A stretch of DNA of 64,000 bases from Sulfurovum zhangzhouensis (GTDB lineage: Bacteria; Campylobacterota; Campylobacteria; Campylobacterales; Sulfurovaceae), in contig NZ_JAQIBD010000002.1 of NCBI RefSeq assembly GCF_030347965.1, positions 372,001 to 436,000 of the forward strand. Reading direction: 5' to 3'. The notes beneath the pieces were generated by a model. That model was given only the letters and a program-made list of their open reading frames with translations. It did no database searches and was not told where the DNA came from. The stretch's first letter is position 1. Every line of letters begins with the position of its first letter. The translations under genes were made by a program, and so were the position numbers. Of the stretch, positions 26,764-35,352 are shown in pieces.

Positions 26764-26878
26764 AACCTCCCGGGCTTTTATCCCTCCGTGTAACTCTACT
26801 TAAGAGTCGGCAGCTCTCGGACCAGTCATCTTTAAAAGATCGGAACCCTAGCTACCTTGTAGTCGTGACAATGTGAGG
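26764..26878 (-). promoter_or_regulatory. Guanidine-I (ykkC-yxkD) riboswitch at the operon head
   Basis: On the minus strand the leader contains the class consensus blocks in order: CTAGGGTTCCG, then a short variable hairpin (ATCTTTTAAAGAT), then GGTCCGAGAGCTGCCGAC, a second variable stem, and ACGGAGGGATAAAAGCCCGGGAG. The outer AAACCTC and GAGGTTT sequences can pair and close the element. It lies about 40-160 bases upstream of the binding-protein gene. I see no clear intrinsic terminator with a U-tract after the aptamer, so control of ribosome access or a non-canonical platform is possible. Confidence 0.95.
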
Positions 26879-26912
26879 TTTTTTATACCTCTTATATAGT
26901 TTCGTTAAAGTC

Positions 26913-26918
26913 ATTATA
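26913..26918 (-). promoter_or_regulatory. Putative -10 box of the guanidine operon
   Basis: A TATAAT hexamer on the minus strand about 35 bases upstream of the guanidine-I aptamer. Campylobacterota sigma-70 promoters rely mainly on an extended -10 box with a weak -35, so this is the best candidate for the operon promoter. A TATAAG a little nearer the aptamer is an alternative. Confidence 0.4.
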
Positions 26919-27029
26919 ATACATTTAATACTATCAATACATCATTCTATTGTATAAAAAATATACAATTTATTTAAATAATTCTTAACCCAATAAATTG
27001 ATGCTATTTTATTTCTGCATCTATAATAA

Positions 27030-27881
27030 CTATACTTTTAGTATCTCAAGCCTCTGTTTAAGCTCACTGACATATCCTCCTCCATAAAGTGCCACATGCA
27101 CCAAAAGCGGGTATATCTGGTAGAGTGCTACTTTGGTCTCATAGAAATCCTCGCTTAAAGGGTGTAGCTTGGTATACTCATCAAAAAAACGTTCCCCGAA
27201 GGTATGAAAAAGCATGATAAAGGCAAGCTCCATCTCTTTATCCCCAAAGTAGATTGCCGGATCAATGAAACACACTCCGCTTTTTTCATAAATGATATTC
27301 CCGCTCCATATATCCCCATGCAGTAAAGAAGGTGTGATCAAGCTCATATCGATACGTCTATAGAGTCCGTTACACAATGTCTCAAGCCGATCCAACAGAG
27401 ACTTTTCCAAGACACCCCTGTCATAACATAGTTTTGCCATTGGGAGGATACGCATCTGTGATAGGAAAAGTCCCCAGTTGTATTGCGTCTGTTCGTTATT
27501 TTGCGGGAAAGAGGCGATCGATGTATTGTAGTAGTAACCATACATTCGGCTTTCGTTACTGACTTGGTGTAATGAAGCTATCGCCTTGGCAGCTTCACTC
27601 TCCTTATCATAACCGGTATTGCCGTACGGCTTGATATACTCAAGCACCAGTGCTGCTTTTGTTGAGGCGATCACCTCCGGAACACGCAACCCGTTTTTTG
27701 ACAAATCCTGCAGCATCTGTGCTTCTATCAGCAGATCATCTCTATCATCTGCTGTGGTCTTTATCACAACAGGACGATCTTCAAGCTGTGCTAGATAGAT
27801 ATCTCCAATCTGTCCATTACCAAGGTAGCTAAGATCAGATAACTCACTATTTAGTACTTCAGAGAGTCTGTGCAGTGTCAC
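27030..27881 (-). CDS. Fructosamine kinase family protein
   Basis: A 283-residue aminoglycoside-phosphotransferase-fold kinase of the fructosamine-3-kinase family (YniA-like). Visible are a beta-sheet ATP lobe with the Lys in RPVVIKTTAD, the catalytic HGDIWSGNIIY loop and the metal-binding CFIDPAIYFGD segment. These enzymes phosphorylate sugars attached to amines and so reverse protein glycation. The gene starts with GTG immediately after the stop of the small upstream gene, so the two are probably co-translated. It is not part of the guanidine operon, because the riboswitch and promoter lie between. Confidence 0.9.
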   Translation of the reverse strand: MTLHRLSEVLNSELSDLSYLGNGQIGDIYLAQLEDRPVVIKTTADDRDDLLIEAQMLQDLSKNGLRVPEVIASTKAALVLEYIKPYGNTGYDKESEAAKAIASLHQVSNESRMYGYYYNTSIASFPQNNEQTQYNWGLFLSQMRILPMAKLCYDRGVLEKSLLDRLETLCNGLYRRIDMSLITPSLLHGDIWSGNIIYEKSGVCFIDPAIYFGDKEMELAFIMLFHTFGERFFDEYTKLHPLSEDFYETKVALYQIYPLLVHVALYGGGYVSELKQRLEILKV

Positions 27882-28097
27882 TTAGAGATCCACACCGTCC
27901 CAGAACTCATCAAAGTCAAGGTTGGTCATCATATTCTCATCATCATGATTCTTTTCTTGCAGTCTTTTCTGTTGTGCCTCAAAGTAGAGCTCTAAAGCTT
28001 CTTCAAGCATTGTATTGATATCTTTACCAAGCAGCTCACTGTAAAGTTTTAGATTGTCCATCGTGGATTGTTTAAATTCTATTATTTCGTTTTGCAT
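27882..28097 (-). CDS. Small acidic protein of unknown function
   Basis: A 71-residue protein with a helical N-terminal half (FKQSTMDNLKLYSELLGKD), a basic linker and an acidic tail (LDFDEFWDGVDL). I do not recognise a named family. It is contiguous with the fructosamine kinase gene (stop and start codons adjacent) and 18 bases after the moxR gene, so it is probably co-transcribed with both. No membrane segment or metal motif is visible. Confidence 0.65.
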   Translation of the reverse strand: MQNEIIEFKQSTMDNLKLYSELLGKDINTMLEEALELYFEAQQKRLQEKNHDDENMMTNLDFDEFWDGVDL

Positions 28098-28115
28098 ATC
28101 TTATTTTAACAAAAT

Positions 28116-29090
28116 TTACATTTCAGGTGCAGGTACATGCTCCAGTACGATATCAACGATCTTATCATTCGTAAAGTCATTGAATTTAGCATGCTCAGTC
28201 GGGATAATACGGTGACGAAAAACATCATGAATCACCTGTTTGACATCAGTAACAGCCACTTGATCTCTTCCCTGCATCCAAGCATGGACTCTTGCACATA
28301 GGTCCAAAGCCATCGTACCTCTTGGACTGACCCCAACTTCAATCAGCATTTCAAGCTGTTTACTCTGATAACGAAGAGGATAACGTGTTGCAAAAACCAA
28401 CTCGACAATATACTTTCCTATCTCTTCACTACGCTCTATACGTTCCAGCTCATTACGTGCAGCCAAGATCAACTCCTGGGGAACTTTTGGCTCTTCTTTT
28501 AACTCTGTTTTCAACCGCTTATTGTGTGCCAACTCAAGTATCTGATACTCTGAAGCCGAATCTACATAATCGATATTTACATGCATCAAAAATCTGTCTT
28601 TCTGAGCTTCAGGGAGAGGGAAAGTACCCTCTTGTTCGATAGGGTTCTGTGTTGCCAGAACGATAAAAAGCTCTGGAAGCGGATAGGTCTTTCCAGCGAT
28701 TGTTACCTGCTTTTCTTCCATTGCTTCAAGCATAGTCGATTGCACTTTGGCAGGCGCACGGTTGATCTCATCAGCCAGGATAATATTCCCAAAAATTGCG
28801 CCCTTCTCCAGGTGCAATACAGGTTTTCCCTCAACTTCAAAGACCTTTTCATATCCTAAGACATCTGAAGGCTGGAGGTCAGGCGTGAACTGTATACGAG
28901 AGAACTTGGCATCGATCACGTCAGACATCGCACGGACCGTCTGTGTCTTGGCAAGCCCGGGTAATCCTTCTACCAATACATTACCACTAGCCAATAATCC
29001 CAGGATGAAACGATCTATGACCTTCTCTTGACCGATAATCCTCTCGTTCATCTGTTTTCGTAATGATGCTATCGCTTCGCGTGGTGTCAT
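28116..29090 (-). CDS. MoxR-family AAA+ ATPase
   Basis: A 324-residue AAA+ ATPase with Walker A in VEGLPGLAKTQTVRA, Walker B in NIILADEINRAP, and sensor segments LATQNPIEQEGTFPLPEAQKDRF, with the MoxR C-terminal helical lid. MoxR ATPases act as chaperones in maturation of protein complexes, usually beside DUF58 and von Willebrand A genes. None of those partners is adjacent here, so its client is unknown. It heads a small minus-strand run with the 71-residue protein and fructosamine kinase. Confidence 0.92.
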   Translation of the reverse strand: MTPREAIASLRKQMNERIIGQEKVIDRFILGLLASGNVLVEGLPGLAKTQTVRAMSDVIDAKFSRIQFTPDLQPSDVLGYEKVFEVEGKPVLHLEKGAIFGNIILADEINRAPAKVQSTMLEAMEEKQVTIAGKTYPLPELFIVLATQNPIEQEGTFPLPEAQKDRFLMHVNIDYVDSASEYQILELAHNKRLKTELKEEPKVPQELILAARNELERIERSEEIGKYIVELVFATRYPLRYQSKQLEMLIEVGVSPRGTMALDLCARVHAWMQGRDQVAVTDVKQVIHDVFRHRIIPTEHAKFNDFTNDKIVDIVLEHVPAPEM

Positions 29091-29144
29091 GTTCTCTCCT
29101 TCACTTTATCTATTGTAGCAAAAACTTCACAAAAAATAAGGAAA

Positions 29145-31028
29145 TCATTTTCCCAGCAAATAAATCAGATCAGGAAAAAGTACGATAATCAACAGTGCTG
29201 CAAGCTGCAATATAATAAATGGTATTACTCCTTTATATATCGCAGCTGTAGTTACTTTATCTCCTGCTGCACCTTTCAGATAAAAGAGTGCAAATCCAAA
29301 AGGCGGAGTCAGGAAAGATGCCTGCAAATTCATTGCGATAAGAATAGCGAACCACACAGGATCGATCCCGAATGAAGCTACAATAGGCACAAGTATCGGT
29401 ACTACAACAAAAGCGATTTCAATAAAGTCAATAAAGAATCCCAGAATAAAGATCACTAACATTGCGATCAATATGAACATCCACTTATCTGCCATATCGC
29501 CCGCAAAGAACTCCATTGCCATATCTCCGCCGCCAAGTTCATTAAAAACCAGAGAGAATGCCGTAGCACCAATCAGGATCATAAAGATCATTGCAGTCAA
29601 TTTCACTGTTTCTATGGCTGCATAACGTAACATCTCTACCGAAAAACTCTTCTTTCCTACTGCTAGGAGTACCGCACCCATCACCCCAATGGCTGCAGAT
29701 TCAGTAGGTGATGCAATTCCAGCAAAGATAGACCCAAGTACTACCCCTATAAGTAGTAGCGGCGGTATGATCTCTTTAATCGCTTCTTGCAGTACCACAC
29801 TGTAAGATTCATCAGAAATGATCGCAGGTGCTACTTCTTTGTTCAAAAATGAAACGATCAGTATATAAAGGATATATAGTCCGATCAAGATCAGACCCGG
29901 GACCACTGCAGCTTTGAAAAGATCCCCTACTGAAAGATGCATCTGATCACCTAGTATGATAAGGACGATCGAAGGCGGGATCAACTGCCCCAGTGTACCG
30001 CTTGCTGCGATACTTCCGGAAGCAAGTGCCGGTGAATAGTTCTGCTTCAGCATCAACGGCAGTGCGATCAAGCTCATCATCACAACTGATGCACCGACAA
30101 TTCCTGTACTTGCAGCCAATATCGCTCCCACAAGTACCACCGAGACCGCAAGACCGCCTCTTATTCTACCAAAGAGCTTTCCCATTGAGATAAGCAGGCC
30201 TTCTGCCATCTTGGATTTTTCCAGAATGAGTCCCATAAAGATAAAAAGCGGTACTGCCATCAGCGTGACATTGCCCATGATCCCATATGTTCTATAAGGA
30301 AGCATCTCCAGTACATGCAGTCCAAGCTCATCGGTGATCAGTGCAAAAAAGAGTGCCACACCGGCAAAGACAAAAGCCACCGGAAATCCACTCATTAGTA
30401 AAAATAACGTCAAAGCAAACAACAAGATCACAGGATCGATCCAATATGCCATACGATAATACCATGCCGTATATACAAGCATACCCAAGACTGCGATAAC
30501 TGCCAATGATCGCCATAGCAAACGCTTCTCCTGCAACCTGCCGTACGCTTTAAAGATCTCACTAAGTGCCTGCATAACAAGGAGTACAAATGCTACTACC
30601 AGCATCCCTTTGATCAACCACCGATGCGTCAGACCACCCGGATCAGATGAAACCTCCTGCTGAATATAGCTTTGATAGGTCATATCATACGCATCATACA
30701 TAAAAAGCAGTGAAAACGGGATCACCAGCAGCAGCTGAGACAATATCTGTACGACAGCTTTGGTCTCAGGACTGTATCGATCAAAGAAGATATCCACTCT
30801 CACATGTTTATCGTGTTTAAGCGCATAAGTCAGTCCCAAAAGAAAAATGATATCAAAAAGATGCCATTCCACTTCCTGCAGTGCGATAGAGCCTGAGCTG
30901 AATATATAACGCATCGCTGCATCATAAACTACAAGAAGAGAAAGAGCCACAACCAGTATAGCTGCCAAAATACCGCTATGTTTTGAGAGTCGATCAAGAT
31001 AATATGAGATTTTTAGACTTTCTGTCAT
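29145..31028 (-). CDS. TRAP transporter fused permease (DctQ-DctM)
   Basis: A 627-residue membrane protein. The first ~170 residues form the four-helix small DctQ-type subunit (EVEWHLFDIIFLLGL and the DIFFDRYSP segment), and the remainder is the large DctM-type subunit with about twelve helices (GFPVAFVFAGVALFF near the domain start, ASPTESAAIGVMGA, and NLQASFLTPPFGFALFYLKGAA near the end). It imports organic acids or similar solutes with sodium when paired with a DctP binding protein. No DctP gene is visible nearby, so the substrate and partner are unknown. Confidence 0.93.
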   Translation of the reverse strand: MTESLKISYYLDRLSKHSGILAAILVVALSLLVVYDAAMRYIFSSGSIALQEVEWHLFDIIFLLGLTYALKHDKHVRVDIFFDRYSPETKAVVQILSQLLLVIPFSLLFMYDAYDMTYQSYIQQEVSSDPGGLTHRWLIKGMLVVAFVLLVMQALSEIFKAYGRLQEKRLLWRSLAVIAVLGMLVYTAWYYRMAYWIDPVILLFALTLFLLMSGFPVAFVFAGVALFFALITDELGLHVLEMLPYRTYGIMGNVTLMAVPLFIFMGLILEKSKMAEGLLISMGKLFGRIRGGLAVSVVLVGAILAASTGIVGASVVMMSLIALPLMLKQNYSPALASGSIAASGTLGQLIPPSIVLIILGDQMHLSVGDLFKAAVVPGLILIGLYILYILIVSFLNKEVAPAIISDESYSVVLQEAIKEIIPPLLLIGVVLGSIFAGIASPTESAAIGVMGAVLLAVGKKSFSVEMLRYAAIETVKLTAMIFMILIGATAFSLVFNELGGGDMAMEFFAGDMADKWMFILIAMLVIFILGFFIDFIEIAFVVVPILVPIVASFGIDPVWFAILIAMNLQASFLTPPFGFALFYLKGAAGDKVTTAAIYKGVIPFIILQLAALLIIVLFPDLIYLLGK

Positions 31029-31212
31029 CGTTGTTTATTGTCCATTATGTTCATTGAGATGATTTTACCCTATATCTACTTCATATCCATCTATATATTT
31101 AAAATCATTGCTGTAATAGATGAGTACATGTTAAATAGTAAAAAAACAAATAAAGTGATGATATTTTGTTATTTTGTTGAGAACAGAAATATGTAGATTT
31201 ATTTAGAAAAAA

Positions 31213-31259
31213 GATTCTAATTCCCTTCCATGACTACCAATATGGAAGGGGAAAGAATC
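31213..31259 (-). terminator. Intrinsic terminator after the first PAS gene
   Basis: On the minus strand a strong stem (CCCTTCCAT paired with ATGGAAGGG, 31250-31223), extended by the outer GATTCT/AGAATC pairing, is followed by a T-rich run. It lies about 25 bases after the stop codon of the PAS gene. Confidence 0.8.
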
Positions 31260-31284
31260 CTGACAGTTAAGTCAAAGAACCTGC

Positions 31285-31845
31285 TTATGCAAACATCTTC
31301 TTCATTGTTTCAAACAGTGATCCGGTGATACCTTTTGGCTTCGCCAAGTCTTCAATATATTGATTGTAACTCATATTCTTCTCTTCAAGATACCCTTCGA
31401 GGTATTCAATCGAAGCATCCATGCCATGTGCATTTTCAATCTCCAACATTTTTTGATAGAGCGGCTCAATCTCTTTCACTACATTTTTAGGTGCGGCATG
31501 TCTATACGCAATGTAGTTACGGATCTTTCCTTCTCTGTCTCTTTGAATATCGAAGTCGGTTGTTACCCAGTAGTGATCACCGTTTTTTGCCATGTTTTTG
31601 ACAACAGCCATAATGTTTTTACCGTTTTTTATACTTTCCCACATAAGATAAAAAACAGCTTTTGGCATATCAGGGTTTCTTAAAATATTATGCGGAGAAC
31701 CGATTAACTCATTCTCCTTATAGCCCGTAACTTCTACGAACTTATTGTTTCCGTATGTTATTATACCTCTCTGGTCTGTTTTACTGACCAACATATCCTT
31801 TGCACCAAGTTTGATTTCCTTGTTAGTTGGATGTGGACGTAACAT
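31285..31845 (-). CDS. PAS domain sensor protein, copy 1 (CetB/Aer-like)
   Basis: A 186-residue soluble protein with one PAS domain at about 20-120 (FVEVTGYKENELIG, ILRNPDMPKAVFYLMWESIK, GDHYWVTTDFDIQRD) of the Aer/CetB redox-taxis type, followed by a helical C-terminal tail. Such proteins usually bind FAD and pass redox state to a separate methyl-accepting chemotaxis protein. No HAMP or signalling domain is present, so a partner elsewhere is needed. It is a close tandem copy of the next gene upstream, including the leader and the region after the stop. FAD binding is inferred from family resemblance. Confidence 0.85.
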   Translation of the reverse strand: MLRPHPTNKEIKLGAKDMLVSKTDQRGIITYGNNKFVEVTGYKENELIGSPHNILRNPDMPKAVFYLMWESIKNGKNIMAVVKNMAKNGDHYWVTTDFDIQRDREGKIRNYIAYRHAAPKNVVKEIEPLYQKMLEIENAHGMDASIEYLEGYLEEKNMSYNQYIEDLAKPKGITGSLFETMKKMFA

Positions 31846-32212
31846 TGTTGTCTCCTTTTATTTTTCCTTTTTTAAAATGGAAAATTATTATAAGAAGTTA
31901 TAACTTTGTAATAAATTAATGTTATATTAAAAATAACTTAGAATAATTTTTATTATTTAATAATTATTATTTATTACTTATTATTATTATTATTGTTCTT
32001 CTTACAAGTCATAAATTATATTCACGTAATATCACTACGGTAAAATTGATCTTCAAGTTGACACTATGCAGTGACAGCTATGATATTGTTGCTCACAAGC
32101 TGTAATAAATGGGACACTATAGTATAAATATGGAATGTAACGTTTCATGAAAAGGCTAATGAAATTTTGTTATTTTGTGGAAAAATGTGGATTGAATAAA
32201 GGATAATTCCAG
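31846..32212 (-). repeat. Leader and promoter region of PAS copy 1, related to two blocks farther right
   Basis: An AT-rich non-coding stretch with no open frame of note. Next to the gene it carries TTTGTAATAAATTAATGTTA, which recurs before PAS copy 2 (around 32900) and in degenerate form near 33065. Farther out it shares a loose match with the two 100-base blocks at 32957 and 33155. Probably a duplicated leader with promoter; the exact promoter is not clear. Confidence 0.5.
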
Positions 32213-32244
32213 TTTTATTCCACATGTGTAAATGTGGAATAAAA
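32213..32244 (-). terminator. Intrinsic terminator after the second PAS gene
   Basis: A perfect 13-base inverted repeat (TTTTATTCCACAT with ATGTGGAATAAAA, six-base loop) about 30 bases after the stop codon. The A/T ends supply the U-tract on either strand. It differs in sequence from the terminator of copy 1, although the bases between stop codon and hairpin are similar. Confidence 0.75.
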
Positions 32245-32275
32245 AGAATACTGAAAATTAAGTCAAAGAACCTGC

Positions 32276-32836
32276 TTATGCAAACATCTTCTTCATTGTT
32301 TCAAACAATGTACCGGTGATACCCTTTGGCTTTGCTAACTCTTCAATATATTGATTGTAACTCTTACCTTTCTCTTCAAGATAAGCTTCCAAATACTCAA
32401 TCGAAGCATCCATACCATGTGTATTTTCTATCTCCAGCATTTTTTGATAGAGCGGCTCTATCTCTTTGATTACATTTTTTGGTGCTGCTTGTCTATAGGC
32501 AATATAGTTACGGATCTTTCCTTCTCTGTCTCTTTGGATATCAAAGTCGGTCGTTACCCAGTAGTGATCACCGTTTTTTGCCATGTTTTTGACAACAGCC
32601 ATAATATTTTTACCACTTTTTATACTTTCCCACATAAGATAAAAAACAGCTTTTGGCATATCAGGGTGTCTAAGAATACTGTGTGGAGAACCGATAAGCT
32701 CATTCTCTTTATATCCAGAAACCTCTACGAACTTATTGTTTCCGTATGTTATTACACCTCTCTGGTCTGTTTTACTGACCAGCATGTCCTTTGAACTCAG
32801 TTTGATCTCTTTGTTAGTCGGATGTGGACGTAACAT
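32276..32836 (-). CDS. PAS domain sensor protein, copy 2 (CetB/Aer-like)
   Basis: A 186-residue near-identical paralogue of the preceding PAS protein. Differences are scattered substitutions such as SSKDML for GAKDML, RHPDMP for RNPDMP and YRQAAPKN for YRHAAPKN; length and PAS residues are the same. Both genes have a GGAGACAAC ribosome site before the ATG. The high DNA identity in the 3' half suggests recent duplication or gene conversion. Two copies may tune sensitivity of an energy-taxis receptor; that is inference. Confidence 0.85.
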   Translation of the reverse strand: MLRPHPTNKEIKLSSKDMLVSKTDQRGVITYGNNKFVEVSGYKENELIGSPHSILRHPDMPKAVFYLMWESIKSGKNIMAVVKNMAKNGDHYWVTTDFDIQRDREGKIRNYIAYRQAAPKNVIKEIEPLYQKMLEIENTHGMDASIEYLEAYLEEKGKSYNQYIEELAKPKGITGTLFETMKKMFA

Positions 32837-32956
32837 TGTTGTCTCCTTTTTATTTTCCTCTTTTTAAAATGGAACATTTAATGTCATAAGTTACTATTTT
32901 GTAATAAATTAATGTTACATTGACAAGTAATTTAAGACATTTATTTTTTTATGATA

Positions 32957-33055
32957 AATTTTTATTCAAGTAGCAGCATCATTGCAGTAAAGATTATCTC
33001 TATATTAACCATACGGTTACAGCAATAATACTGTTCCTCCCTACCTGTTATAAAA
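32957..33055 (-). repeat. Direct repeat unit A upstream of the PAS genes
   Basis: About 100 bases of non-coding DNA. It shares TTATTCAAG followed by GCAGCATCATT at one end, and CCTACCTGT near the other, with unit B at 33155-33252. The middle is more diverged. It lies in a 575-base gene-free stretch (32837-33411) that has no convincing open frame. Confidence 0.55.
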
Positions 33056-33059
33056 GAAC

Positions 33060-33145
33060 GGATATAGTAATAAATTATTACTTTTAAATAAATGAAAGTA
33101 ATATTAAATATAATTTAAATATTTTTTATTACTTAATAATATTTA
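33060..33145. repeat. Degenerate third copy of the PAS promoter-proximal block
   Basis: The stretch beginning AGTAATAAATTATTACTT and continuing through an AT-rich TTTTTATTACTTAATAA run resembles the DNA just upstream of both PAS genes. No PAS coding sequence follows it. It may be the remnant of a lost third copy. Confidence 0.4.
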
Positions 33146-33154
33146 TTTAAATAT

Positions 33155-33252
33155 GAACTTTATTCAAGCAGCATCATTACTGTTAACCTGATCTCACTAT
33201 AGAAAAGAAAATAATTATAGAAATAATCTTGTTTCTTCCTACCTGTATAAAT
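33155..33252 (-). repeat. Direct repeat unit B upstream of the PAS genes
   Basis: Partner of unit A about 200 bases away in the same orientation, with TTATTCAAGCAGCATCATT and TTCCTACCTGTATAAAT as the best matches. Together with the degenerate block between the units it indicates an old tandem duplication of leader DNA. Confidence 0.55.
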
Positions 33253-33411
33253 CCGTCAAAATATTATCATAAGAAATGTATCGATTATTTAAAAAAGTGA
33301 TTAAAAATTAACCATTATAAAAATACATTGACATTTTTGTATGTATATATTTTATACATACGATTTGAAAAAGTCACCACTGTGTATACAATGGTACTAT
33401 ACATATATCAT

Positions 33412-33936
33412 TTAATCGAGTAAAAGCAATAGTCCTGATGCTGCATCCTTCAGTATCGCTGATACAGTTGGGTTCTCCAGAAGCTTTTTTATCACACTTT
33501 TAGCTTCCTCTTTTTCTTCAAGGGTGCAGTCACTAGCGTTTATTCTCTCTATAAGTTCGATTAAAGAGTCCGGAATGTTTATCACTTTATTGTCTTCTGC
33601 TTGAAACACATTGAAATCATCAACATTTTTTCGAACAGGTTCTGTTTCTACATGGGGTTCATATGCGTTTTCGATTTTTAATATATGTTGAGGAGGAATT
33701 CTATTGATCTTTTCTTGAAAATCATACGCAATGACATTAAAAACCATTTCACTACCGTCATCAAGCGGTCTTATAATCTGATAACCGGTATCTACAACGA
33801 TTTCTAACATTTCATCTAAAAAGGTCAGTGTCTTACCACTGCCAAACCTTGTTTTATATGGTCCACTTTTATTACCGTGTTCATCTAGAATATATGCATC
33901 ATCAGTATAAAACTTCTCTAACATCATGATATACAA
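33412..33936 (-). CDS. Hypothetical cytoplasmic protein
   Basis: A 174-residue protein with no signal peptide. The first ~90 residues look like beta strands (YILDEHGNKSGPYKTRFG, then GSEMVFNVIAYDF), and the last ~60 are helical and charged (LEEKEEAKSVIKKLLENPTV) ending in a leucine run. The C-terminal helical part resembles segments seen in proteins that self-associate, but I recognise no named family. The start could be the internal Met at 33924 or 33921. It is transcribed alone, with long AT-rich DNA on its 3' side. Confidence 0.6.
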   Translation of the reverse strand: MYIMMLEKFYTDDAYILDEHGNKSGPYKTRFGSGKTLTFLDEMLEIVVDTGYQIIRPLDDGSEMVFNVIAYDFQEKINRIPPQHILKIENAYEPHVETEPVRKNVDDFNVFQAEDNKVINIPDSLIELIERINASDCTLEEKEEAKSVIKKLLENPTVSAILKDAASGLLLLLD

Positions 33937-33998
33937 CCTACAGTGCTATTTATAAAAAACTATACCATAAACTTTGTTTTCTGTTTACATGGAAAACT

Positions 33999-34793
33999 TC
34001 ATCTCCAGTAGGTATCCAGCCTTACATTCCAGCCTTTACGCCAGCGTTCTTCACCTCTTTGTGGCGGAGAGTTTTTGATACGTCTGCTGAGCATTGCTTT
34101 GGCAGCATCTGAAAAAGCTTTATATTTGTTCGGCGCTTTTTCATCTATATGTTCAAGTACCTGCAGCAGTCCCCATCCCTGCCCCTTGTAACGTTCACTC
34201 TCAAGTGTCCCCTCGCCTTTGAAGTTGGTGTAGTCCAGCAAGATATACAGCCCTCTCTCATCGATGCTTCCATCTTTATGATAAAGAATCTTTTCAAAAC
34301 GTCTTTTGATACGCTGCTGCTTTTTCTCATTTTCGATGGTACTGATCATATCCGGCAGTGCATGACTAAGCCTTGATGCCATAAATTCAGCCTGATAAGG
34401 CATCGTACGTTTCAGAAAGGCAAAAAGTTCACGGTATTTTTTGCTGTTGGCACTTTTTGCACGGTAGAACTCGGCCTTGGAGTTCCATGGAAGTGGAGTT
34501 TTGGAGTTAAGCCACTCGGGCATAACCACATTTCGTTCCTCCATAAAGGCTAGTACCATAGGGAAAACTTCTCTAAAACGCTCGGTATGTCCTTTGCTAA
34601 ACCAGATAAAGTGGCCGATCCCCAGTGAAGCAAAATCCTCTCCCTCATTCCAATGTATTAGATACTTATCCAGCCCTGCACCTTCATTTAGCCAAACTTT
34701 CTTTGCGATAAAGTCTGCCTGTTTTTGCGTAAGTTTCAACTCTGAAGAGAAAAGTAACAGTGTTGAGAAAAATATCAGTAAAATTACGCGCAT
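33999..34793 (-). CDS. Secreted protein of unknown function
   Basis: A 264-residue protein with a signal peptide (MRVILLIFFSTLLLFSSEL). The start is set at 34793, where TGGAG lies five bases upstream; a longer frame to 34865 would run into the divergent gene. The mature protein has many Trp, Arg and Lys residues and conserved-looking segments such as LNEGAGLDKYLIHWNEGE, SLGIGHFIWFSKG and LLDYTNFKGEG. The NEG-x-GxD and GIGH segments recall lysozyme-like folds, but I cannot assign a family. A periplasmic cell-wall role would suit the neighbouring murF and transpeptidase genes; this is speculative. Confidence 0.65.
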   Translation of the reverse strand: MRVILLIFFSTLLLFSSELKLTQKQADFIAKKVWLNEGAGLDKYLIHWNEGEDFASLGIGHFIWFSKGHTERFREVFPMVLAFMEERNVVMPEWLNSKTPLPWNSKAEFYRAKSANSKKYRELFAFLKRTMPYQAEFMASRLSHALPDMISTIENEKKQQRIKRRFEKILYHKDGSIDERGLYILLDYTNFKGEGTLESERYKGQGWGLLQVLEHIDEKAPNKYKAFSDAAKAMLSRRIKNSPPQRGEERWRKGWNVRLDTYWR

Positions 34794-34857
34794 AGATACT
34801 CCATTGATCATTCTTGCATATATACTATCGAAAATCAGATTATAGAGGGTACTTTCG

Positions 34858-35352
34858 ATGCTCAAAAGATCGCTACTGGTTACAGTTGCTCTTACTATTT
34901 TAGTTTACAGTGAATCAAATGATACCTATCATAAAAACATCTCTTCATTCCCTTTAAAGATAGTCCAAACGTTCAAAGATATCAACCGCAGTATCTTACA
35001 AAATGAATTTAACGGAAACTGGCATATTCGTGTGATGGATGGTAAGGATATACGTCAAGCCAGAGCCATACTCGATCTTGACCTTGATGATATGAAACTC
35101 TCAGGATTTGATGCATGTAATCAAATGAACGGCATATTAATCAAACACAATGAAGAAAATATCTCTGTACCTGCATTGATGACTACACGAATGGGGTGCC
35201 GAGAAACACTACATACATGGGTAAGCGTACGTCTGCATCAGCTGCTCAAAGAGGGATTCAGTATCAAAGAAGAAGAAAAATACGGCATAGAAGGGGTTAC
35301 GATCAAGAGCCCGAATCATGAGCTCTTTTTGAAAAAGATGGGAGAGGACTAA
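34858..35352 (+). CDS. META domain protein (HslJ-like), secreted
   Basis: A 164-residue protein with an N-terminal signal peptide and a META domain (about 50-160) recognised by NGNWHIR, LSGFDACNQMNG and MTTRMGC. META-domain proteins such as HslJ are small envelope proteins linked to motility or stress, with no known catalytic activity. The two Cys residues in DACNQ and RMGC probably form the family disulfide. It is divergent from the secreted unknown protein, with a 64-base shared promoter gap, and overlaps the convergent murF gene by four bases. Confidence 0.82.
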   Translation: MLKRSLLVTVALTILVYSESNDTYHKNISSFPLKIVQTFKDINRSILQNEFNGNWHIRVMDGKDIRQARAILDLDLDDMKLSGFDACNQMNGILIKHNEENISVPALMTTRMGCRETLHTWVSVRLHQLLKEGFSIKEEEKYGIEGVTIKSPNHELFLKKMGED

